A DNA stretch of 64,000 nt from Cerrena zonata. Lineage: Eukaryota > Basidiomycota > Agaricomycetes > Polyporales > Cerrenaceae. The notes beneath the pieces were generated by a model. That model ran no database searches. It was not told the DNA's origin and saw only the letters and a program-made list of their open reading frames with translations. The stretch spans positions 248,001 through 312,000 of the forward strand of contig JASBNA010000006.1 of NCBI GenBank assembly GCA_038087015.1. The letters run 5' to 3'. Shown here piece after piece: positions 39,258 to 49,997 of this stretch; within the stretch, counting starts at the first letter, position 1; every line of letters begins with the position of its first letter. The position numbers and the translations under genes were made by a program.

Positions 39258-40133
39258 TCAGTCATTGTCATTCTCGTCATCACTATCAGTGTAAAGGGGC
39301 CTTGGAAACAACATGAGAGATGATAGGAGGCGTAAATTGAAAAACGTACTTAGTGACATTCCAACAGCGCTCAATAACAGGTGCCGTCCGAAGTGAAGGG
39401 TAGTTGTTTGGATAAGTAGCCACGATGCAGTTGTAGACATGAAGGCGAGGGTAAGCGTTATCTGTGTATGATGCTTCAAGGAGTGTGTTGTACCAATGAC
39501 CAAGCCCATCGTCGACAAAAAATACACCATATGCTCCTCGAGGATAGAGAAAATAGACGATGTTTTTCAAAAACGGCAGTCCTCGTGGGTTGAAAGCATC
39601 GTCGTTGAGAATGAAATCTCGTATGGCTTTGTCAAGAAACCATAGGAGGAAGGTGGCAAGGATGACGGCAGAATGAGGACCCGAGACATCGAGGAAGAAA
39701 GGAACCATGTAAGCCGCTCGGAAGTGGCGGCGGGCGGAGGGCCGTAAACGGATCCATAAGGTCAAGGCACGAAAATCAGATGACACTCTGTGACATGTAT
39801 CATGATACATAGTGTTGTTAGGCTATACCGAGTAAGTAAGAGGGGCAAAGAAAGGAGGTGGACAACTTACGATCAAGAAGGAGGTGAGTTGGTTGATAAG
39901 CGAAACAGTGATACCACGGTCCCACACACTGTTGATAGTGGAGATAATGTAACCACGGTTAACATCAACCCATCGTAGCAATCCATGTTCGTCATCATAT
40001 AAATACTCAGGATCTACGTCTGGAGAAAATCAGTTGAAATTAATGGTACAAACGGACATGTTAGAAACATACTTGTAGCACATGCACGCTCATCAAACAG
40101 CAAACCGTATCTACGGATAGGAAGGTTAGACAT
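39258..40133 (-). CDS. Uncharacterised protein with acidic tail, Helitron-adjacent
   Basis: Four exons (40073-40133, 39871-40019, 39350-39822, 39258-39300) with good GT..AG borders total 726 nt in a single clean frame, 241 residues. It starts MSNLPIRRYGLLFDERACAT, has Trp- and aromatic-rich motifs (LRWVDVNRGYII, HDTCHRVSSDFRAL, GAYGVFFVDDGLGHWYNTLL, YPSLRTAPVIERCWNV), and ends in YTDSDDENDND. I do not recognise the family. The intact splice chain and the absence of stops suggest a functional gene, not a relic. It has the same orientation as RepHel and lies only 310 bp upstream of its start, which suggests it belongs to the element, but a host origin cannot be excluded. Confidence 0.6.
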
Positions 40134-40649
40134 AATGTTGAATCAGTGAACAGCGAAGAATACTCATTGCAAGACAATTATGCAATATATAGGAAAGCTG
40201 TACAGTCACATGTTAGGAGGAGGGAGAGAAGTGCGAAAAAGGTAAAGTCTGCAACTCATATAGGGGAAAAGGAATAGAGTGTATGAAATCATAACGTCCA
40301 AAGGAGAACAAACACTGTCAAGCCGTTAGAGAGTAGTCAAACATGCGAAAACATTGATCGATTGCTTACGAAAAGGGTTGCATAACAAACAATACAACAT
40401 GATCTGTGTGGTATTTCAAAGCGGAAATCAGGGAACCGGGTTATGTATACTCAGGGGGGAGAGCAAATATTGTTGTCCGAGATAGAGGAGATGCAAAAAG
40501 AGAATAGTGAACACGATTGCATTAGCGTCGATATCATATTTGATAGAAAAACATAACAAACTAAAAGTACATCTGTTAAAAGTATAATGCGCAAAGCTAA
40601 TCGAAGAACGAAGTCAGGAGAGACGTTTAATATACCAACAATGAATTTT
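40134..40649. other. Gap between the two Helitron-adjacent genes
   Basis: Roughly 500 bp with no supported gene. It should hold the promoter of the minus-strand gene starting at 40133 and the 3' end of the gene ending at 40650. Confidence 0.4.
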
Positions 40650-41745
40650 TTACGATTTCGCGGGTCGTTTGCCGCGACCTTTGCCGGTAACTGTATGAAC
40701 ACTGGAGCTAAAATTACTGTCAGATGAGATGGAGACATTGATGAAAGCATGAAGAGAGAATTACTCAGTGCTACCAATAGCATCGGGAACAGAGGTACCA
40801 TCAGCATCCCCAGTGGCGCCGACAGATGGAGCAGTGGCAGATGATCTATCCGTAATGAAGGATAAGAAAGACATCAAGCCAAGGAAGTGAACGAATTGAC
40901 ATACGACTCTGAGGACACCGACGACACGTTGACAGCGGGAATGATAGAAGATGAAGAGACGGAGGGGTTAGAGGCTCTACCGTCTGTTATGGGAAGTGCT
41001 TGCAACTTTCGTCGTTTGTTGCTAGGGGTGGAGGGGGTTCCAGGATTGAAAGAATTAATGGGAGGGGGCGCGACGGGAGTGAACGTGAGGTCCTTCAGGC
41101 GTAAACGAAGACGGGAGTTGTCGATCATCTCTTCACATGTCCCAACGAAGTGAACGACGCTATTGACAGGAGGAGAGTTGATGGCCCGCCAACGGGGTGT
41201 GTCGTCAAGCAAAGCTCTATACCATGTTCATGTGAGCACAGCGAGAGTGTTATAGTAGAGAAAATACGTACTGGAGATAGGTTGTATGAATGCTGTCCAT
41301 GAGATACTGGGAAGTATCAAGGTCAAATACACGATGTGGGTGAGACGACGTGTTGGAGACGGGCAGGGGAACAGCGGTGGTTTTCACTAAAGCTGTTCCA
41401 AGGGCAAGTGGGACAATAAGGTCCGGAAGCGAATCCTGATAATCGTCGGAGGAAGGGTCACCAGGAACGGGGTAAAAATTGACAGCTTCAAATAAGGCAG
41501 GACCCCCGTTTGCAGGGATGCATGCTTTTGCAAACATCAATACGATTGTTTGATCGGGGAGAGGGGGGTCCTGTGTCTTCGCGGGGACGATACACTCGAA
41601 CACGGGCTGGATGGAGGGAAGATGATGCGCAAGTGAAGGAGGTGTCATACATAAGGCACGATATGTTGTTCCCTTTTTTATTGACAGCAGCTGTAACGAC
41701 ACCGTTGATGAGGAGAAAGTGTCCCAAGACATAGAAGACAGACAT
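40650..41745 (-). CDS. Uncharacterised protein, possible OB-fold, Helitron-adjacent, frame broken by one base
   Basis: The chain starts MSVFYVLGHFLLINGVVTAA (41745) and continues across a run of six A (41674-41679), where removing one A joins it to TTYRALCMTPPSLAHHLP, FECIVPAKTQDPP, LFEAVNFYPVPGDPSSDD and RVFDLDTSQYLMDSI. Short introns then lead to ALLDDTPRWRAINSPP, VHFVGTCEEMI and LRLRLKDLTFTPVAPPP, a Ser/Thr/Pro-rich region, and a basic end GKGRGKRPAKS. The alternating strands around VLGHFLLINGVV and VHFVGTCEE resemble OB folds, and RPA-like OB-fold proteins are known passengers of Helitrons in other kingdoms. That is only a structural guess. Same orientation as the downstream RepHel gene. 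Confidence 0.5.
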
Positions 41746-42326
41746 GGAATGAAAGCAATGGAGTGAAGGCGAAATCAAAACGGCAGGTCGAAAGTATGAA
41801 GCGTGGGGGTACGAAGAAAGACGACGCAAAGTTATAACGTACGGAGACGTGATCAGCCCTTTTGACAGGGGGCTCGATCGAAAGGTGGCGGAAAGCACGC
41901 ATAGCGAGAGGAAAATAACAAAGAAGCAAGTGAGAAGTCATGGGCGCCAATATTTTATGTCGAAATCGCTTAGTTAATCAAAGTGATCGAGCAACATTGG
42001 AAAGTCGCATCTCAATCTTCCAAGTTTCTACTCCAACAAACACCAAGTTTAGAACACAAACAACCAGAACGGACGACACAGGCGAGTCAGTACGACTCAT
42101 GATTGATCTTGTTGAGTCGTGTACTGACATCGGAACCGTTTGCACAGGCAGTTTTCGGCACCGTCCTCACTTGACGCCCTTTGATAAAACCTTCGACTCT
42201 GTAAGTCCATTTAGCATCAACCTCATCCTACACCTCACAGTTCATCTTACTTCTCATTTGATACCCTTTCTTTTAGTTTCTTTCAACACTCGGATACCAC
42301 TACATTACCAGATTTTACCCCCCAAA

Positions 42327-43296
42327 ATGGCTACACGTACGATCAGTTCCTTCCTATTTGATCACGCATATAACGAACCCTTTCCCCTTTGCAGGTATTC
42401 AATTCGAAAACAGCAGCGACGTCGGTGTCTTCGCGAAGCTGACCAACAGTTATTGCTTGTGTGCTATCCAAGGTAGCACCAACTTCTACTCCGCCTTTGA
42501 GAGCGAACTTGGAGACGTTGTCCCGATCGTACACACGAGTATTGGCGGCACTCGTATCATCGGTCGGCTAACAGCTGGTACGTTCGATCGTCGAACTTCT
42601 CTCAAGAAAAAATAACCAATACCTGATCTAGGTAACCGACACGGTCTCCTCGTCCCCTCCACCACTAGCGATCAAGAACTCCAACATCTCCGAAATTCAC
42701 TACCTGATGCTGTAGCCATCCAAAGAGTCGAGGAGCGACTTTCTGCCCTCGGAAACGTCATTGCATGCAACGACTATGTTGCCCTCGTGCACCCAGACGT
42801 TGATCGGGAGACAGAAGAAATTATTGCGGATGTTCTCAAGGTCGAAGTCTTCCGACAGACGATTGCCGATAACGTTCTCGTCGGAAGTTACTGTGCGATC
42901 ACAAACCAGGGTGGTCTCGTACACCCAAAGACGAGTATACAGGATCAGGATGAACTCAGTTCCCTGCTGCAAATTCCCCTAGTTGTATGTCCTTTTTTTT
43001 TGTCTCGATGACACTTTTTATAACTCTTGTGTGTTTTAGGCTGGTACCGTCAACCGTGGTTCCGATGTCATCGGTGCAGGTCTTGTCGTTAACGATTGGG
43101 CAGCCTTTACAGGTCTTGACACAACCGCGACCGAGATTAGTGTGATCGAAGCTGCATTCAGTGCGTACCTTCATCTTCTCCACCCAATCATCACTCTAAC
43201 TTATATATTTTTGCCATCTTTTCAGAACTCCAAGGCCAAAGCTCATCTGCGGTCATTGGCGAGATGCGTGATTCCCTCATCGACAGTTGGGCATAA
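42327..43296 (+). CDS. TIF6: Translation initiation factor eIF6 (Tif6)
   Basis: Ribosome anti-association and 60S biogenesis factor that binds the 60S subunit to keep it from joining 40S early. Five exons (42327-42336, 42395-42577, 42632-42984, 43040-43160, 43226-43296) total 738 nt, 245 residues, the usual length of the family. Conserved segments are almost unchanged: [69 protein letters not shown] and [10 protein letters not shown]. It shows the pentein repeats throughout. Exon 1 codes only three residues plus one base (ATG GCT ACA C), which is why the first exon is easily missed. The gene lies directly beside the Helitron-rich region and ends 560 bp before a convergent gene. Confidence 0.96.
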
Positions 43297-43856
43297 ATCA
43301 TTCGGGGGTCATCCGGTTTCCAACTTTTACTTCAGACTCTGCATTTATCTTCTATCATGAATCATGATTGTATCAGTTAGACCATTTGACCACAACGTTT
43401 TTTTGAGGGGGACGACAAGATAATTGGGTTCTAGAGCAGTTTTATCCACGTCTTTGTATCCATAGGGTTGTCATTTGTAGATCACTACTACAGATTACTA
43501 CACAAGTCTCACATACTCTGGGCCTGAATGATCGGCGGTCAAGTAGGCTAGTCGAAAAAGTTTGAGAGCTTGAGTTAGGTGGAATGGAGGTCTGAGAGTT
43601 TAAACTCTGAAATACTATTATGCGTTTGAGGCATTGATAACTAGTGGCTACATAGAATGAAATGGAAAGCATCTAATAATGATACAACACTTTTTGAGAC
43701 GAGCAAGAAAATGATATGAGTACAATTACAAGTTATAGATGACCATCAAGGCAAAACAAATGAGAAAAAGGTAAAGATAAAGAACGACGATAGGATCAAA
43801 ACCAAACAAGAAAATATGAGGAGAACACAGTCTCCCCAAATTCACCAAAAGCAAGA
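43297..43856. other. Convergent 3' intergenic region, nothing supported
   Basis: 560 bp between the ends of eIF6 (+) and the PRXL2-domain gene (-). AT-rich, no protein-like frame. It presumably contains both 3' untranslated regions. Confidence 0.4.
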
Positions 43857-46800
43857 CTACGCTTGCCCATAAGAATACGACAACGCATCATGCGTAAGCA
43901 TATAAGCATCTCGATCTCGATCTCTCGCCGCTGCGTACTTCGACGGCATCTTCGCAAGATCGGCTCTCCACATATCCCTCTTTTCCACCTCATACTGCGG
44001 CGTATATTGATAATCGGGATCAGGGTTCGAAGCATGGAACCCAGCATGTCCACTCTGTTTCTTCCTCTGCGACTTGTACTGACGATGATCACGATTCTCT
44101 TCGCGTTCAGCCAACACCTCTCCATGACGTTCGCGTGAAGGTCTTCGTTTCTTGGGTGGTGGGGGACTCCAAGCATTCGCATTCTCATCGCGATCGTTCC
44201 AAGGATCATGTTCGTGAAGGCTGTGAGTATCAGGTTCCTCTTCCGAGTCGCCCTGGTGGTCGCCATCATATTCGTTCACATAACCTTTCGGGGCCCTGCC
44301 ACCCCTCCTCATCTCCTTCTTGGCACGCATTCTATCGAGACTTCGTTGACGTTCACGCATCCAATCTTCTTCGTCCTGTATAGGGAGCATCGAGCGGGAA
44401 GTCCCATTACTGGGTTGAGAGTAGTATGGAGGGACGTCCGCAGCAGCCAGGACCTCGACGATGGGAGCATGTGAGCGTGTATTCTTCATACGGTGGGTAT
44501 AAGAACAAGACATCCTGGATAAGGGATAAAAGGTGCGAGCCAAGTCAGCAATCAGGTTATTGTGGGTGAGGGGATTAGGATGATAGGGAAAGGGAAAGGG
44601 AAGCGAACACGAAAATGTGAGACGGAGATGAACTAGGAACGGAAGCGTATGGGGGAACTAAATGGGGCACTAAGGAACATTAACTCACCCAGGTCCAAAG
44701 ACGAATTCTCCTCCAAGCTGCATGACTTCCCCGCCTTTCTCCCAAATCGGCATTCCCACTTTCAGTGCATTGCGTACGACCATAGCAATACCTCCGACCA
44801 ATCCATGACGGACGTAGGATCCCTTTTCGGATTCGAGACCAGGATCATTCGAGCGGAGGGTCATGCCAAGTGCAGAATAGAGGCGCATGGACGGGTCGGT
44901 GTACAATTCGAACGGAGTGCGGAAGATATCTGATGCATCAGAAAAATATGAACGTCAGCTGAGGTACCAACAGAATAGGAAGGAGAGGGAATAACGGGAA
45001 ATTAGCAGATTAGCAAATTATACACTTACTTCGATAAGACTTGATCATTCCAGAAGACCCGTTGCCTATGATCACCAGCTCAACTCCTGCGCGCCTAAGG
45101 GCTGTAACATCAACGTTCTTTGAGATCGAGTACATGAAATCCTGGCACATTGCACACCTATTGAAATTATACAGTAAAAGCGTGAGTATCAGTAAACGTC
45201 ATGTGGTAAATATTGATCTGGGATCAGAGGCTTACCAGAAATGTCTGATGAAGATGACGATGGTCTTCCTATCCTTGAACAGGTTGCCAAAGGGAACTCG
45301 GACGCCACCTTGAGAGATAACGTCCAGAGAAGATGCGCGCGTAAGTTGTTCTCGAGTGACCATTGCGTCCTCACTAAAGGGCATAGCAGAGGGTGGTGTA
45401 TTGCGTCGATGTCTTGTACGATTGTGACCAAGGTGACTATGAGCCTCACTAGGTAGAAGTCCGTGCGACCTAGTGGTTGGAACAGGAGAAGCAAGAGGAG
45501 GCGTCGAGGGAGCAGTTTTCTGACGTCGGACCGGGGGCGAGTATGATTCAGGACTTTCTGGTTCTCGAGGGAGCGCCTGCAATTGTCTTGGACTAATGAC
45601 ACCCAAAGGCTCTGGGCTACGAGCACGAACTGCGGACTGAGGAGGAGGTGGAGGAGGGGAAGGGGAACGCGTTCGTGTGCGAGGATGGCTCTGAGCACTC
45701 GATACTTGAGCAGAATTCTTGCGACTCGTGCCTTGACTAGAAGACGTCTGTTTACTGGCGCTAGAATGCTGAGAACGAAGTTGGGCGACCGGCAGATATG
45801 CTTCCGCTTCCTCGGATTGTTGTTCCTCAATACGTGAGTGATCCCTCTTGGGAAGTGGTCTTTCTCTTTCCGTACTCGGTCGCGTCTTTTGGGATGGAGG
45901 TGTTGGTGAGCGTGCACGAGATGAAAGTATGGACTGCTCTTGGACAGAGGGGATCGGCGACATGGCTCGGGCTGGAGGTGGTGATACTGATCGAATCAAT
46001 GGATTGCTATATTCCATTTCTGGGGATAGAGCTTGCGAAGAAGGGGACATCGTATAGCTCGGTTCTGTATCCTCATACAGATTTGGGTCCGGAGAAAGCA
46101 TGATCATTGGCTCTGGGGATTCCGTTCTCGGAGGGGTAGCTGGTGCATGCATTGGCTGAACAGGAGATGGAGAGCGTCGTCTACTTGGGGGGATGTGAAT
46201 TGGGGATTCAGTACGCCTTTGTGCCGCCAATATTTGACGTTGTCCGGCTGATGTTGATGTCTTCTGTGATGCAACTTGACGTTGCGGTGGAACTTGCCGC
46301 TGAACAGGAGACTCGGAACGTTTCTGAGTTGGAGCCTGTCGATGTTGCACTGGCGATTCTGCCCGTCTCTGAACAGGTGAAGATCGTTGTTTCGCAGGTG
46401 AAGGCGCTCGAGGTGGGGCGGCAGCAACAGCCTGAACTCGATGATGAACGGGTGATTCTGATCTCCTCTCCATCGGAGACGGCCTCTGCTTTGGGGACTC
46501 CTTCCTCTGAACATGAGGCCGGTGCGTAGGCGATTCGGAGCGTCTTGATGGGGGATAAGTAGGTCTGTGTGCAGGTGGTTCCACAGGTTTGGGAGCGGAG
46601 GGCCTTCGAATTGGAGATTCGGACCTGCGTCGAGGCAAGGTCGTCTGCTCATAAGGAGAGTCGGATCGCGATGATGGTTTCTCTGACACATCAGTTGTTC
46701 GTGGAAGCACAGCAGCCCTGTTTGCGTTCGTCGGTTCCGCCTTTCGAGAACTACTGGTCGAAACCTTCTGTGTTGGGCTCTCCGAGCGTCTGTATGACGT

Positions 46801-49198
46801 AGTCGTCCTATGGGTAGTCGAAGTGGGCTGCTTGTCAGTAACAGACGGCACCTTGGTAGTTGAACGTGGAGGAGAGCGGCGGACAGGGGGACTAGGTGAC
46901 CTCTCGGGCGACCTTTCAGGAGATCTCTGAGAAGATCTTACCGACGGGGGAAAAGATGTATCAACAGGAGAAGCGAAGTAATTGCTTGCTCTCGGATCCA
47001 TCAACGGGTACTGAGATGACACAGGTGTCAGTAGCTCCCTTAGAGCCATCATAGCGGTGTAAGTCCCCATATCTTCTTGTTCAGATTCGTACTCTGGTTC
47101 TTGGACTACCGCTGGGGCTATACGAGACAACGCAGCAGAGATATGGGTTTGCTGAACAGGCGGTGGTGTGTATCGGACGGGATCTGGTGAAGGAGCAGTC
47201 TTCCGAATAGCAGGTGGTTCGGTCGCGGTACGGGATTTGGAAGGTTTGGGAGCATTGTGTAACAATAAGTCTTCTGCCCGTGCACGGTTCTCATCCTCTC
47301 TCGCATCCGAAGCGTTCATCACACCCAATCCGAGGGCACCTGTGGTTGTCATATCTGCAGGAGATATCGGCGCTCCCATGCTAACATTTGGCAATGGCTT
47401 GAGTCTCAAATTTACATAGCTTAACGACTTCTTGGGGGCTAGAAGACCTGCGCTAGGACCATCGACTGTGTAGTAGTTATTAAATAAGAATCATGTCGAC
47501 ATTCCACGCAATAATATCGGACATACCCTGAAGGCTCGTGCTTACAGCTGTTGTCTTTCCATCGCTACCGTGAACAACGGAAACGGACGATTCGCTTGCA
47601 AACGAGGGCTTCCTACCCGGGCTCATAACAGGGCTTGGGTTCGAGATCTTCAAGCCCCTAATACCAGTGTTGGATGTTTGACGCAACCGTCGCTTCATGC
47701 TACCGAGGGTCGTAGCGTGAGTCCTCCTACCCACTTCAGATGGCATAGTTTCTGGTTCGGATTCAGCATGGCGTGTGATAGAGGCATGTGCATGTTGGGA
47801 GGCATGAGATTGTGATTGTGGATGAGAAGAAGACATGGGTGGTGTGGGAGGAGGGTGCGTCTGGGCTCGTGATGTGGGTGCATGTTTAGGTGCGGACGGA
47901 GGTAGGAGAAGCGGGAAGTCAGAAATAGGAATACTCGCAGGGGTGTCGACGACTTGGGGTGGACGCCTTTCAGGCTCCTTACGGCTCGTAGTCTTGGTAG
48001 GAGCGTTAGCAGTGACGTTAGCCTTCTGGACGATTGTACCAGAAGATACTGCGGAAATGTCTCGTACAGTCGAATCCTGGTCGTCCAAAGGAGGAGAGAT
48101 CGAGCCTGATCTGCGTCCCCTAATAGAGCGATCAGCGGGAGGACTAGAGCTCATCGAACTCAGCGTATCATCTGGAGTCATGGGAGGAGTCCCATGGCCG
48201 CTTCGATGAGAAGCGGGACTTTCAGTAGTAGTACGAGAACTCTTGGTTTGTGTCGAAGGACCATGCTGCTTCTGTCTACCCCGGAAATCATCCAGAAGAT
48301 TCAAATAATCGTCGTACATGCCATGTGATTGTCTGTCATCGTAAGTATACTGACGAGAGGGGTCTGCTCGAGGTGGGGAAACGGTTCCTTGAGAGCGAGA
48401 AGGCTGCACCTGGGAGCGTGTATTGGTCTGAACGTCGTCTCTCGCAACAGTAGTGGTCGCGGCAGTGTTCGCATTCGCCAGAGTGTTTGCGTTAGTAGTA
48501 GGAGAAAGGACGAGAACAGATTGCGACCGCCTGCGGTAATGATATTCAGAATCTCTGTTCTGAGTAGAACCACTTCGAGGGTTTCGCGCTCGAACAGTAT
48601 TCTGAGCTTCACTAGTCCTAGCTGGTGAAGCAATGACAGCATGAGTTGACTGTTGTTGATACCGAGACACGACGCGTTGATGCTCCTGTTGAGCCTCCGG
48701 AGTCCCGTCGGCGTCGGAGAAATACGCTGTTGAGTCTCTTCCAGGTCTTCCCTTTGACCTTGGAGGTCTAGAGGGCTTGTTTGTGTCAGAAAGGTACCCA
48801 CTGGTGAGAAAATGCCACGGCCTCGAAATCACCTTCGATGCAGGAGTCTCGGGGCTTCGAGTCGACTGCATGCGATTATGGAAAGCATAAGCGGGACTCT
48901 GAGATGGATGGAGGTCAGGTGTTAGCAGGTATCGCGTCCGTCCATCACCAGAGTCAAGTTGAATGGCTGGGCTAGTGGTGTATTGCTCGTTAGGAGGAGT
49001 AGCGAGAGCGACATCGCTCGACTGAGCGCGCTTTCGTAAATCCGACAATGGCGTGAAAGGATTTGTCGGGTCTGGGGGAGGATATTTCGCACTGTAGGGG
49101 AACGAAGGTGGAGGCTTTCGCTTCACCTTGCCATGTCCGGCATGCTCCTGCGGATTCGCAGGGATGTGAGTATAGTAGGACTCGCGAGACGAAGACAT
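43857..49198 (-). CDS. Long disordered protein with C-terminal PRXL2-like AhpC/TSA domain
   Basis: One multi-exon gene of roughly 1,600 residues. The first exon (about 47527-49198, MSSSRESYYTHIPANPQ) and second (about 45237-47465) encode roughly 1,300 residues of low-complexity Ser, Pro, Arg and Gln sequence. It includes many copies of RRSESP-type repeats near 46100-46900, which are likely phosphorylation sites. At 45237 the protein enters the fold: VRVPFGNLFKDRKTIVIFIRHFW joined across an intron to CAMCQDFMYSI, then AGVELVIIGNGSSGMIKSYR, FELYTDPSMRLYSALGM, GGIAMVVRNALK, GGEVMQLGGEF. This is the PRXL2/AhpC-TSA_2 thioredoxin-like family with a CxxC redox site. The last exon (43857-44516) adds a further 220 charged residues, including PPPPKKRRPSRERH. 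No frame break was seen. The role is unknown; a stress or redox function is inferred from the domain only. Confidence 0.78.
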
Positions 49199-49997
49199 TA
49201 TGTCTTCAATGTCTAGAGAGAGTGAGCTCTACAACCCTGAGTAGCAGAGAGACAAAGAAAAGAAACTAGGCGACTCTAAAGAGTCGACGACTCGAAGAGG
49301 AGAAGACCGTCAAGGCGAAGGAGCTGTGTTGGATCGAACAAGTGGTACCGAGCACCACATTTGAAGGAGCTTGCTCGTGTACCCGGTGTGGTATGCAGGC
49401 TATGCATGGCTTCTTTGTGCTGCACAAAGCAAACTCGAGGTTTACACGCATCATGGTCACAGAATGACATCTGTGAGGGAGCCTGAGGAAGCGCTTGAAT
49501 AAGCAAGACGCAAGGTCCCATATCTAATCTACGCAACCGGGATTTCATCTCCGCAGATCTAGACTTTGGTCATTAAAGGAAGTTGTTTAAGTTCGTTGCT
49601 TGAGTTGGCCCGAAAGTAAACCAGGATCCGTGAAGGAGATACATGGTTTTCGTGGCTCATAATGCAATTTTCACAGCCAATTTCTTATCGTGGAATAAAT
49701 ATAGAACGAAGTAGGGAGAGGCATGCGTGTCAGTAGTCTCCCAGACGTACTGACCTTACGCTCAGGAACCTAGACGTTAGGTGAAATCGAATACTTAGGT
49801 AGGAAACCTTTATGCCAGTCGGATGGCACGGCTATGGAAAGGCCGGTCTATGAAATTGAAATCAAGGCGTTTGTAAATCAATGCACATATTCAAACGATT
49901 TCAGAATCTGGAGTTATAAAGAACAATATTTATCTTTTCACAAGGCAAAGCGCATTAGAAGCTCTTTACCAAGCGGAAAATCACACTACAACCCCAC
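49199..49997. other. Intergenic region between two minus-strand genes
   Basis: 800 bp holding the promoter of the PRXL2-domain gene. A minus-strand frame at 49276-49548 has a Cys- and His-containing stretch (SFCDHDACKPRVCFVQHK) but no supported gene, although an upstream exon cannot be excluded. Confidence 0.35.

Larger units (their letters stand above)
34666..42326 (-). mobile_element. Helitron locus, approximate extent, termini not located
   Basis: The RepHel gene and two collinear minus-strand genes (39258-40133 and 40650-41745) fill the space between the LINE remnant and eIF6, without any recognisable host gene between them. The true ends (5'-TC and 3'-CTRR preceded by a hairpin, inserted between A and T) could not be recognised by eye, so the given borders are the outermost that the neighbouring features allow. 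The LINE fragment may sit inside the Helitron 3' region or beside it. Confidence 0.5.

Noticed and set aside
41488..41950. Longer N terminus of the Helitron companion gene from the ATG at 41941
   Set aside because: No AG acceptor fits between the putative donor after RADHVS and VLGHFLL. The ATG at 41745 joins directly to the conserved part.
49276..49548. Cys-rich ORF upstream of the PRXL2-domain gene
   Set aside because: No recognisable family and no splice link into the downstream exon; kept only as a remark.
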